From: Gammaproteobacteria bacterium
GTDB lineage: Bacteria; Pseudomonadota; Gammaproteobacteria; Pseudomonadales; M0112
Direction of reading: 5' to 3'
NCBI GenBank assembly: GCA_006227085.1
Contig: SBFY01000019.1
Span: forward strand, 1 to 11,410
Length of the DNA stretch: 11,410 nucleotides
Positions 1-6,192 of the stretch are shown here, in pieces. A model generated the notes under the pieces. The model saw only the letters and a program-made list of their open reading frames with translations, made no database searches and was not told the origin of the DNA. A program made the position numbers and the translations under genes. Position 1 is the stretch's first letter. Every line of letters begins with the position of its first letter.

Positions 1-1580
1 GACTGGATGCGCTCATTCTCGAGTCCGCCAGGAGCCTGTGCTGTGGCAAAGTAACGGGCTGACCGGTTGCCGAGAACCGTCGGACTCAAGCCATAGACGG
101 TGTATGACCAATCGGCATGGTTTTCAAAAATGTCGGGTGTCCGCCAGGCTTCGGAGTAGACGGCGCGCAAGGTGTGGCCGGGGGCGATATGAACATTGAC
201 GGCAGCGCGTGGTGAAAACGTGTTGTCAGTACTTTCCTCGTCTTCATACAAGCCGCCGATATTGAAAACCCAGCGATCTGTCAGGCGATATTCTGCATGG
301 GCAAATACCTGGATGCTGTCTTCAGCCACCTTGCCACCCAGATAGGTTTCCGAGTCCTGTTCGTCCCTGCGGACACTCATGCCGCTGACGATGCGTAACT
401 GGTCTGACACTGTCCAGGTGTCTTGCAGTTCCATGTGCTGGCGGGTTTGGATGGTGTCCTGGTTGGCGAGGCCGCAACTGTCGGGTGCCGCAGGACCGCC
501 CATGGCGGCATAGTCCATCAGGGTGGCGATGGCCAAGGCATCATCCTCGCTGCTGCCGCCACTGCCAAAGGGATTGATGCCATCCAGCAAGGCCTCGACA
601 TAATTGGTATTGCGCAGGTACAGGGCCGCCAGGTTGGTGCTGAACAGGATGGGCGGCAGGCAAGCCACCCATTCCTGCTCGATGCGCTCGCGGCGGTAAT
701 ACCCCGTGGCTTTGAGGGTGTGGGCCTCCAGGATTTTTTCAGCGCTGGCAGAAACGAATTCCACCGTGCTGTCAAAATCTGGATAGGTCTGCATGGAAGG
801 GTCAAACGCATCCTCGGTATAGGTGCCGGTTTTATAACCGGCGCGCAGGTCGATGGTCCAGCTGTCATCCGGCGTCAGCGTGAGTTGGCCATTGGTAAAC
901 CATTGGTCATTGCTGTCGCGCCGGTCGGTGAATCCATCGGCTTTATGATCGAAGCCATTATCGTGACGGCTGGCGAGGGTAACTCGCCAGTGGGCGAGTT
1001 CATGGCCACCGCTGTAGCGCAACTGGTAATCTTCCACGCCGCCATCACCTTGCCGGGTTTGCAGTGCCAGTCGTTCAGTGTCCTGGGGGTGACGGGTAAT
1101 GATGTTGATCGTACCGAGAAAGGCATTCGCACCATATGTGGAAGCGTTGGGTCCGCGGGTGATCTCGATGCGTTCAATATCGTCCAGGCTGATCGGCAGG
1201 TCCATCCAGCTGACGTTGGCCAATCCCGTGGAATAGACCGAGCGACCGTCGACCAGTACTTGCATGCGACGGCTGTCAACGAAGTTGGTGCCATGGTAAC
1301 TGACCACATAGTTATAACCGTCGCGGCTGCCAACGGACATGCCGGGTACAAAACGGAACAGCTCCGGCAGGTTGCGAATACCGCTGGCTCGGATGAACTC
1401 CCTATCCAGCACGGTCATGCTGGCGGGGGTGTCTGCCTGGCCTTGGCGCAGGCGGGTGGCCGTGAGGATATCGGGAATGCGCACGTCATCCAGCCCGGGC
1501 ATGTCCGTGGCGTTGGCCGGGTTGGCGATGACGGCAGTGCTGGTGAGGGCCACCAGTGCGGGAATGTGTCGTAAAAGCAT
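1..1580 (-). CDS. TonB-dependent outer-membrane receptor (C-terminus outside window)
   Basis: The reading frame is open from the left edge to its start, with 526 codons visible. Family members usually have about 650-800 residues, so roughly the last quarter of the barrel is missing. The start at 1580 gives a Sec signal peptide (MLLRHIPALVALTSTAVIA, cleavage probably after ANA) and has AGGG about 9 bases upstream; an in-frame ATG at 1589 is the alternative. After the signal comes IPDILTATRLRQ, where a TonB box is expected. The plug domain follows, with PELFRFVPGMSV, VLVDGRSVY, DIERIEITRGPNAS and YGANAFLGTINIITR. The rest is alternating aromatic/polar barrel strands, including YSEAWRTPDIFEN. 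Two cysteines, C307 and C369, lie in one probable extracellular loop and could form a disulphide. The family imports iron chelates, cobalamin or sugars across the outer membrane using TonB-ExbBD energy; the substrate cannot be told here. The gene diverges from yfbR. Confidence 0.93.
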   Translation of the reverse strand, partial: MLLRHIPALVALTSTAVIANPANATDMPGLDDVRIPDILTATRLRQGQADTPASMTVLDREFIRASGIRNLPELFRFVPGMSVGSRDGYNYVVSYHGTNFVDSRRMQVLVDGRSVYSTGLANVSWMDLPISLDDIERIEITRGPNASTYGANAFLGTINIITRHPQDTERLALQTRQGDGGVEDYQLRYSGGHELAHWRVTLASRHDNGFDHKADGFTDRRDSNDQWFTNGQLTLTPDDSWTIDLRAGYKTGTYTEDAFDPSMQTYPDFDSTVEFVSASAEKILEAHTLKATGYYRRERIEQEWVACLPPILFSTNLAALYLRNTNYVEALLDGINPFGSGGSSEDDALAIATLMDYAAMGGPAAPDSCGLANQDTIQTRQHMELQDTWTVSDQLRIVSGMSVRRDEQDSETYLGGKVAEDSIQVFAHAEYRLTDRWVFNIGGLYEDEESTDNTFSPRAAVNVHIAPGHTLRAVYSEAWRTPDIFENHADWSYTVYGLSPTVLGNRSARYFATAQAPGGLENERIQ

Positions 1581-1622
1581 GCAGTACATCCCTGTTTTGG
1601 TTATTGTTAGCCTTGTTATCAC

Positions 1623-1650
1623 ACTATAGTCCATAATGTTTACTTGTGAA
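1623..1650 (-). promoter_or_regulatory. Candidate sigma-70 promoter of the TonB-dependent receptor gene
   Basis: Read on the minus strand, TTCACA (1650-1645, 5 of 6 matches to TTGACA) is followed after 16 bases by TATAGT (1628-1623, 5 of 6 matches to TATAAT). Transcription would begin near 1616, giving a leader of about 36 bases before the start codon at 1580. The -35 box forms one half of the CRP-like palindrome at 1645-1660. This is inference from motif matching only. Confidence 0.5.
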
Positions 1651-1660
1651 TCCCATCACA
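1645..1660. promoter_or_regulatory. CRP/Vfr-type binding site palindrome
   Basis: TGTGAATCCCATCACA has both perfect half-sites of the CRP consensus, TGTGA-N6-TCACA. It lies in the 117-base gap between the divergent receptor gene (start 1580) and yfbR (start 1698). Its centre is about 36 bases upstream of the inferred receptor transcription start and it covers that promoter's -35 box. That geometry is close to class II activation (centre near -41.5) but would also allow repression. It sits about 45 bases before the yfbR start codon, so it could also affect that promoter. Cyclic-AMP-dependent control is inferred from the consensus. Confidence 0.55.
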
Positions 1661-1697
1661 TTTTTTTGGTGGCCAGATCGCCTGCGGGAGGGGTGGT

Positions 1698-2303
1698 ATG
1701 GGGAGTCCCTTTTTTGCGTATTTGAGCAAGTTGCGCTGGGTGATCCGCTGGGGCATGAAGCGTAATGTGGTGCAGGAAAATGTCATGGAGCATAGCTGGG
1801 AAGTGGCAACCATTGCCCATGCCCTGGCTTTGATCCGCAATCGGCTCTATGACGGCCAGGTGGATGCCAATGCGGTGGCGGCGGCGGCCCTCTATCACGA
1901 TGTCAGCGAAGTGATTACCGGCGATTTGCCATCGCCGGTCAAATACCATTCCGATGCCATTCGCGATGCCTACAAATCCATAGAAGCAAAGGCCGAGCAG
2001 GAACTGGTGGCCTTGTTACCCGAGCCGCTGCAGGCATCGTTTTCGGCATACATGCTGGAGCATGCATTGCCGGCCGAACACCGGCAATTGATCAAGGCGG
2101 CCGATACTATCGCGGCTTACCTGAAATGCCAGGCAGAAATTGCGGCGGGTAATCATGAGTTTTCCAGTGCAGGCAAGGATATCGAGCGTCGTTTGCAAGC
2201 GTATGATGAGCTGCCAGAGGTGGCCTATTTCCTGAAGGAATTCTTGCCGGGGTATCGCCTCACCCTGGACGAATTGATGCTGCACAAGACGGATCGGGCA
2301 TGA
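1698..2303 (+). CDS. yfbR: 5'-deoxynucleotidase YfbR (HD domain)
   Basis: At 201 residues it is nearly the same length as E. coli YfbR (199) and collinear with it. YfbR is a metal-dependent cytosolic HD-domain phosphatase that removes the 5'-phosphate from deoxyribonucleoside monophosphates and acts in dNTP pool control. Metal ligands are visible at H32 (EHS), H67-D68 (YHD) and D136 (KAAD). R17 and E71 fit the catalytic positions, and W18 fits the tryptophan that selects against ribonucleotides in E. coli. Other family blocks are TGDLPSPVKY (74-83) and AYLKCQAEIAAGN. The start is supported by GGGAGG about 6 bases before the ATG. The gene ends in an ATGA overlap with the sulfotransferase-like gene, so the two are probably transcribed and translated together. 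The nearby CRP-like site may influence it. Confidence 0.88.
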   Translation: MGSPFFAYLSKLRWVIRWGMKRNVVQENVMEHSWEVATIAHALALIRNRLYDGQVDANAVAAAALYHDVSEVITGDLPSPVKYHSDAIRDAYKSIEAKAEQELVALLPEPLQASFSAYMLEHALPAEHRQLIKAADTIAAYLKCQAEIAAGNHEFSSAGKDIERRLQAYDELPEVAYFLKEFLPGYRLTLDELMLHKTDRA

Positions 2304-2998
2304 GCAAGAAAACGCTGTATTTGCATATCGGTACCAATAAAACCGGGACAACAGCCATCCAGGATTATCTCTTGCGACACCGGGAATCCCTGCAAGCTCA
2401 TAGCATATTGTTTCCTCTCAGTGGCTGTACGCGGATGGGCAATCATTCGCCATTGGCGCGTGATTTACAGGAATCGTTGCTGCAAGGGCGGCCAGCTTAT
2501 AAATGGGAAAACCTGCTCAAGGAAATTCGTGCCAGTCAGGCGTCTAGGATTGTTCTCAGTGGCGAAATGTTCTATGCCTTGAACAAAGATGGATTCCGGC
2601 GTCTGGTCTCCGATCTTAAGGCATGTTTTTCTGATATTTATGTGTTGTGTTATATCAGGCGTCAGGATGATTACCTGAGGGCGTGTTATACCCAAGGGGT
2701 CAAGATGGGAAGGATTGGTGAATCTTTCAGTGAGTATCGTGCAGGCATCATCCAGAGAAAGAAGCTGAAGGCTTACCGGTATGCGCGAAGCCTGAAAAAG
2801 TGGGCGAAGGCATTTGGTGAAGATCGTGTCATTGTGAGGCCTTTTGAGGCGGGGCAGTTTTACCGGAATGACGTGGTGGCAGATTTTTGCCATTACTCGC
2901 AAATGCCCGCGGCATTATGCCCGGAAACCCCATCCAAGCAATTAAACCCTTCGCCCAGCAGGAAAACCGTGCAGGCAATGCGCTTGGTGCGGGGGTGA
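2300..2998 (+). CDS. Sulfotransferase-like protein, N-terminal two-thirds, cut short by in-frame TGA
   Basis: This is the translatable first part (232 residues) of a PAPS-dependent sulfotransferase-like protein. The N-terminus LYLHIGTNKTGTTAIQ carries the 5'-phosphosulfate-binding loop with K14. A second block, IVLSGEMF (84-91) followed by YIRRQDDYLRACYTQGVK (118-135), matches the 3'-phosphate-binding region seen as RRQD.Y....Y.Q in this subfamily. Such enzymes move a sulfuryl group from PAPS to a carbohydrate or other acceptor; the acceptor is unknown. The start ATG overlaps the yfbR stop as ATGA, suggesting translational coupling. The frame ends at TGA (2996-2998), yet the same frame stays open for 122 more codons with family-like C-terminal sequence. 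The product is therefore probably a non-functional or altered fragment. Codons in 2600-2850 look more AT-rich than the neighbours, a weak hint of transfer. Confidence 0.75.
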   Translation: MSKKTLYLHIGTNKTGTTAIQDYLLRHRESLQAHSILFPLSGCTRMGNHSPLARDLQESLLQGRPAYKWENLLKEIRASQASRIVLSGEMFYALNKDGFRRLVSDLKACFSDIYVLCYIRRQDDYLRACYTQGVKMGRIGESFSEYRAGIIQRKKLKAYRYARSLKKWAKAFGEDRVIVRPFEAGQFYRNDVVADFCHYSQMPAALCPETPSKQLNPSPSRKTVQAMRLVRG

Positions 2999-3367
2999 TT
3001 GCCAGCATTGGGGAGTGATCGGGAATCGCGGCGTTATGTAGCCTTATGTGTGGCGATCGCAACTCACTTGGGACGTCATTGGCATAGTGAGCCGTTTACG
3101 GGGTTTGGGCCTGGGGAAGCGCAGGCTTTTTACCGTTTGTTTGAAGGTGAGAATGCGCTGGTTGCAGAGCGCTACCTCCACAGGCCTGATGGAAGGCTCT
3201 TTTTTGACCAGCCAAGAGGTGGAAATGAAATCCTGGCGGCGGAGGTAGAATTGGATGAAGCGGAAATCCAGTACGTCAGGCAGTTGCTGGATGAAGGGCT
3301 GGAATATTTGGCTAAGTCAGTAGTGACAGGCAAACCGATCGCCATGATTTGGCCAGCGGTCCAATAA
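2999..3367 (+). pseudogene. C-terminal remnant of the sulfotransferase-like gene, same frame after the TGA
   Basis: Directly after the TGA at 2996-2998 the frame of the upstream sulfotransferase-like gene continues without interruption to TAA (3365-3367). The decoded sequence LPALGSDRESRRY ... GPGEAQAFYRLFEGEN, ALVAERYL and RLFFDQP resembles the usual end of these proteins, where a helix with the pattern FxxxFxxxNxxVAxxYL precedes LF. Joined through the stop, the protein would be 355 residues, a normal length for the group. One C-to-T change of a CGA arginine codon would explain the break (VRG-R-LPAL). The only start here is TTG at 2999, without a clear ribosome binding site, so independent translation is doubtful. 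A sequencing error, a true recent nonsense mutation or rare readthrough are the options. No selenocysteine insertion element is evident. Confidence 0.7.
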
Positions 3368-3476
3368 GCTGCGCGGAAAAGTGGAGCAGTAACGATCACG
3401 GCTGTGCGTAATCCAGGCTCCGTGTGGGTATGTTGCGGGGAGCAATTACTGGTGGGCAGTGATCACCTGGAGCCGA
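3368..3476. other. Convergent intergenic gap, no clear terminator
   Basis: This gap separates the end of the sulfotransferase-like gene from the end of the convergent DUF2505 gene. GGCTCC (3415-3420) and GGAGCC (3469-3474) could pair across a 48-base loop, and GTGATCAC (3459-3466) is a short palindrome. There is no stem followed by a T-run on either strand. Nothing else is recognisable. Confidence 0.4.
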
Positions 3477-3950
3477 TTAACCCAGCTGCTTTTTCAGGTA
3501 AGCCATTTCCGCAGTCACGCCAGTCTTGGCCTGATCGATAATGAATTGCTCGACTTTGCGCCCGACCATCGGGATGCGGGCCTTGCAGGTATAGTCAATA
3601 GTGTAAATGCAACCTTTTTTGCCGGGCTTGAGCGTGAATTCGGCATCAATGGTTACCGGTTGGCCCTGGACATCGATATGGTAATGGCCGCTGAAGCCAT
3701 CATCCACGCGTTGCCATTCTTCGGTCATATGCATGGATTGCACCGGGTTGAACAGCTTGGCCAGGAAAGCGGGCAAATCCCGTTTGACTTCGCGTGACAT
3801 CGTTACGGTAGCCGATTCATCGTCTTCTTCGACTTCGCAGTCGGCGCTCAGTTCACCCAGTGCGAGACTGCGATCCACCAGAAACTGCGGGTCGGTCATG
3901 AGGCTGTAAACCGTTTCCACATCATGACTGAATTCAAAACGATGACTCAT
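3477..3950 (-). CDS. DUF2505 domain protein (START/SRPBCC-like fold)
   Basis: The 157-residue protein fills the usual length of a DUF2505 protein, a branch of the START-like helix-grip fold that binds hydrophobic ligands or lipids in related families. It starts MSHRFEFSHDVETVYSLMTDPQFL, typical of the first strand and helix of this fold. It continues with alternating strands (ATVTMSREV, GFSGHYHIDV, VTIDAEFTL) and ends with a long C-terminal helix (KVEQFIIDQAKTGVTAEMAYLKKQL). No signal peptide or membrane segment is seen, so it should be cytosolic. AGAGG stands about 9 bases before the ATG. It lies 16 bases downstream of the DUF3014 gene on the same strand and is very probably co-transcribed with it. 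No enzymatic residues can be named, and its molecular role is unknown. Confidence 0.8.
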   Translation of the reverse strand: MSHRFEFSHDVETVYSLMTDPQFLVDRSLALGELSADCEVEEDDESATVTMSREVKRDLPAFLAKLFNPVQSMHMTEEWQRVDDGFSGHYHIDVQGQPVTIDAEFTLKPGKKGCIYTIDYTCKARIPMVGRKVEQFIIDQAKTGVTAEMAYLKKQLG

Positions 3951-3966
3951 TGGGCTTACCTCTGGA

Positions 3967-4788
3967 TTATTGCGTAGTGAGTTGGGCGCGCAGGGTTTTC
4001 AGGTATTGCTGGGTTTTGGCCTGGTTGCCGGGCCCCATCCGCATCAATTGTTTTTGCGCTGCTGGCAGGTTTTCCAGTTCAGGGTCTGCATATTGGTACA
4101 GCACTTTGGGTTGCACCAGTTCAGCATCTGCCGGCATCAGTGGTGCTGCAGCCAGCATATCCAGTGCGGCGAGCATGCGCGGGTGGAATTGCGCACGCGG
4201 GTAGCCCAGGTCGACATAGGCTTGTTGCAGTAAAGGGTAGTAGCGCCAGTAGGTTTTCACTAATGCATCTTGTGGGATGGCTGTCAACGCATCGACATAA
4301 GGCGTGTAGCGCTGGAAAGTATTGGGATCCGCCCGCAAGGTGTCGCTACCTTGTACCGTGAATGTGCCGGAGGGTGCATTCAGGGGGTTATAGCGGGGAG
4401 CCAGTTTGCCGCGTGCCAGGTTGTCGACCAATACCACAAACTTGCGCAGCAGGGCTTCATTGCCCAGCAGGGCATCGAGGCCCGGCGTGGACATGGCCAG
4501 CAAACGCGAGCGGACTTCGCTGTCGCTGCTATCCAGTGCAGGCAAGGGTTCAGGAACAGGTTCTGGCACGATGACGGGAGCCGGTTCAGGCTCTTCGGTG
4601 TCGATCACTGGCGGAGGAGGTGTTCGCTCGACAGTACCCGCCTGCTCCACCGTCTCGATGGTTTCCTGGGGAGTCTGCCTGGACTGGTTCATGATCAGCA
4701 TGAGTCCAGTAGCGATCACAATGGCTGCTGCCGCCAACAGGAAAAGCAGGTTACCGCGTCCGCTTTGGGGTGAGAGCCGGTTGTGCAT
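3967..4788 (-). CDS. DUF3014 domain protein, membrane-anchored
   Basis: This 273-residue protein has a short positively charged N-terminus, one hydrophobic helix at about 13-33 (LLFLLAAAAIVIATGLMLIM) and then a proline/glutamate-rich linker (about 56-84). A soluble domain of about 185 residues follows, with the conserved look of DUF3014: LVDNLARGKLAPRYNPL, a YTPYVDAL segment and TYWRYYPLLQQAYVDLGYP. The layout suggests a single anchor in the inner membrane, with the domain held in the periplasm on an extended linker. AAGGA stands about 7 bases before the ATG. It lies 28 bases after the PPOX gene and 16 bases before DUF2505, so an operon is likely. Function is unknown. The linker is similar in style to those of TonB or other envelope-spanning proteins, but no such domain is present. 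Confidence 0.82.
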   Translation of the reverse strand: MHNRLSPQSGRGNLLFLLAAAAIVIATGLMLIMNQSRQTPQETIETVEQAGTVERTPPPPVIDTEEPEPAPVIVPEPVPEPLPALDSSDSEVRSRLLAMSTPGLDALLGNEALLRKFVVLVDNLARGKLAPRYNPLNAPSGTFTVQGSDTLRADPNTFQRYTPYVDALTAIPQDALVKTYWRYYPLLQQAYVDLGYPRAQFHPRMLAALDMLAAAPLMPADAELVQPKVLYQYADPELENLPAAQKQLMRMGPGNQAKTQQYLKTLRAQLTTQ

Positions 4789-4816
4789 GATTATTCCTTG
4801 CGCTCAGGCGCCTTGG

Positions 4817-5197
4817 TCAATCGGTGGGTTTGCGGATGGCGAGCCATGCGCGCTCATGGATGCGCCGGCCCAGGCGTGCACCGGTGTCCAGTAGCGTCAT
4901 CTGCCAGCCATAACGATCTTTCATGGCGCGCCATGCGCGTTGTATGTCTTTGGGCTCAGTCAGGATAAAAGCTTCTGTATCTTGCCACGGGCCCAATAAC
5001 TTGCCGGTTACCGTGCAACTGGCGATGCGTGCCCGGGAGCTGTTTTTCAGGCGCTTGATTTTCCCTGCATCACCGCTGGACACGGCATAGAGCCATTCGC
5101 CTTGGGGAGCAAACCAGATAGGGGTTTCAACCGCCTGGCCGTTTTTGCGGAAGGTGATGAGGTTCAGGTAACGGGCGTGTGCAAGGGGTGTCGTCAT
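4817..5197 (-). CDS. PPOX-class flavin-binding split-barrel oxidoreductase
   Basis: The 126-residue protein matches the small pyridoxamine-phosphate-oxidase-like split barrels often named PPOX class F420-dependent, Rv2061-like. Visible blocks are ARYLNLITFRKNGQAVETPIWFA (first strands), LYAVSSGDAGKIKRLKNSSRARIASC (about 36-61, the cofactor phosphate-binding stretch in this family) and TGKLLGPW (64-71). The tail RAWRAMKDRYGW covers the usual C-terminal helix. Family members form dimers binding FMN, F420 or haem. In a gammaproteobacterium without F420 synthesis, FMN or another cofactor is more likely; this is inference. The start fits the family N-terminus but lacks a strong ribosome binding site, and the start region lies inside a GC-rich hairpin. 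It follows the dehydrogenase gene by 66 bases and precedes DUF3014 by 28, so it may belong to one transcript. Confidence 0.8.
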   Translation of the reverse strand: MTTPLAHARYLNLITFRKNGQAVETPIWFAPQGEWLYAVSSGDAGKIKRLKNSSRARIASCTVTGKLLGPWQDTEAFILTEPKDIQRAWRAMKDRYGWQMTLLDTGARLGRRIHERAWLAIRKPTD

Positions 5198-5227
5198 GGG
5201 CCTGGGTTGACTGCTGCCACAGGCCCA
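5197..5227 (-). promoter_or_regulatory. GC-rich inverted repeat at the PPOX gene start
   Basis: On the minus strand TGGGCCTG (5227-5220) pairs perfectly with CAGGCCCA (5204-5197) over a 15-base loop. The last base of the second arm is the A of the start codon. In RNA this would hold the ribosome-binding region and part of AUG in an 8-base-pair stem. No T-run follows, so it is not an intrinsic terminator. It may lower translation or be bound by a regulator. An 8-base inverted repeat can occur by chance in a window this size. Confidence 0.4.
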
Positions 5228-5263
5228 AAACGATACGCTGTGCGGTGCTTGTCCGCAAGGGGC

Positions 5264-6034
5264 TTACCAGCCCTCGACCTTATGGACTTGTTTCCAGATC
5301 GCTTTGGGCATCATGCGGCGCATGAAGGCGCCAATCCGGGCGCGGCTGGTCGGGAATACCTCGAATTGGCCTTTATCGAGGGCTGTTTCAATGGCATCCA
5401 GCACCGTTTGCGGGTTAATGGGGGCTCCCTCGGTGTCGATCATCTTGGGCCAGGCACTTTTGCCTTGCTCCAGCAGCGGGGTGGCCACCGCCGGTGGGCA
5501 GACACTGGCAAAACGGATGCCGCTACCAAGGTTTTCGTGGTACAGGGTTTCGTTATAGAAAACGACCGCTGCCTTGGAGGCGGAATAAGCGCCGGTCAAC
5601 AGGGTAGGGATGAGGCCGGCGACCGAGGCGAAGCTGACAAAATCCCCTTTGCCGCGGGCTTTCATGGCGGGCAGGGTGGCATTGGCGATATTGACCAGGC
5701 CGCCCCAGTTGATGTCCATGATTTTCCGTTGCAGGCCCACATCCTGCTCGATCAGCTTGCCGAACGGCATGATGGCGGCGCAGTTGAACACGCGGTCGAT
5801 CGGCCCCAGCTGGCTTTCGGCCTCTTTGACGGCCTGGCAAACCGCGGCGTAGTCAGTGATATCGACTTTCCAGGTACGGATATTGGGCTGGTTTTCAGCG
5901 GTCTTCGCCAGGCCGGCATCGCTGATGTCCAGGGCGGCTACCTTGGCGCCCTGCCCGGCAAAATTGCGGGCAGCCAATTGGCCCATGCCGCTGCCGGCGC
6001 CGGTGATCAGGATGACTTTTCCTGCGTTGGACAT
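5264..6034 (-). CDS. Short-chain dehydrogenase/reductase (classical SDR)
   Basis: Starting at 6034 the protein has 256 residues, the normal size of a classical SDR. The Rossmann glycine motif TGAGSGMG spans 11-18. D36 at the end of the second strand (AALDIS) favours NAD(H) over NADP(H). The NAA-like motif appears as NCAA (84-87), and the catalytic set is S137, Y150 and K154 (YSASK). It should oxidise or reduce a hydroxyl/carbonyl substrate in the cytosol; the substrate is unknown, and the C-terminal FMRRMMPKAIW may be a peripheral membrane helix. The start at 6034 is preferred because AAGGAG lies 6-7 bases upstream; an in-frame ATG at 6058 would add 8 residues and place that site inside the gene. 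It diverges from the hybrid kinase and is first in a collinear group with PPOX, DUF3014 and DUF2505. Confidence 0.9.
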   Translation of the reverse strand: MSNAGKVILITGAGSGMGQLAARNFAGQGAKVAALDISDAGLAKTAENQPNIRTWKVDITDYAAVCQAVKEAESQLGPIDRVFNCAAIMPFGKLIEQDVGLQRKIMDINWGGLVNIANATLPAMKARGKGDFVSFASVAGLIPTLLTGAYSASKAAVVFYNETLYHENLGSGIRFASVCPPAVATPLLEQGKSAWPKMIDTEGAPINPQTVLDAIETALDKGQFEVFPTSRARIGAFMRRMMPKAIWKQVHKVEGW

Positions 6035-6126
6035 GATGTTCTCCTTATGCAAGTGCAAGCTGTGGCGGGGTGCCGGGCTTTGGAAGCCACTACGCTAGCC
6101 CATGAGCCGCGGTCGGGCAAGCCGAT

Positions 6127-6155
6127 TTCCCAACCGCGCCAGCCTTGTCTATGAT
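6127..6155 (+). promoter_or_regulatory. Candidate promoter of the hybrid kinase gene
   Basis: TTCCCA (6127-6132, 4 of 6 matches) and TATGAT (6150-6155, 5 of 6) are 17 bases apart. Transcription would start near 6162, giving a leader of about 31 bases before the ATG at 6193, which supports that start over ATG 6151. The -10 box lies inside a 7-base inverted repeat, GCCTTGT (6142-6148) and ACAAGGC (6158-6164), a possible operator. Both motifs could be chance matches. Confidence 0.4.
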
Positions 6156-6192
6156 CAACAAGGCAGGACGCGAGAAGCCAACAGGCATCCGG

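Noticed and set aside
423..1574. Long plus-strand open frame of 383 codons
   Set aside because: It lies wholly antisense to the TonB-dependent receptor, whose frame shows clear plug and barrel motifs. The plus-strand translation resembles no family and starts without a ribosome binding site.
2996..2998. UGA as a selenocysteine codon
   Set aside because: No bacterial SECIS-like hairpin is evident just downstream and this sulfotransferase family is not known to use selenocysteine; a C-to-T change in CGA is simpler.
5198..5263. Intrinsic terminator after the SDR gene
   Set aside because: Hairpins exist, but neither is directly followed by a T-run on the minus strand; the TTTT lies before the second stem.
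5102..6154. Plus-strand open frame of 350 codons
   Set aside because: It is antisense to the PPOX and SDR genes, which carry recognisable motifs and good lengths; the plus-strand translation is low-complexity and unlike a known protein.
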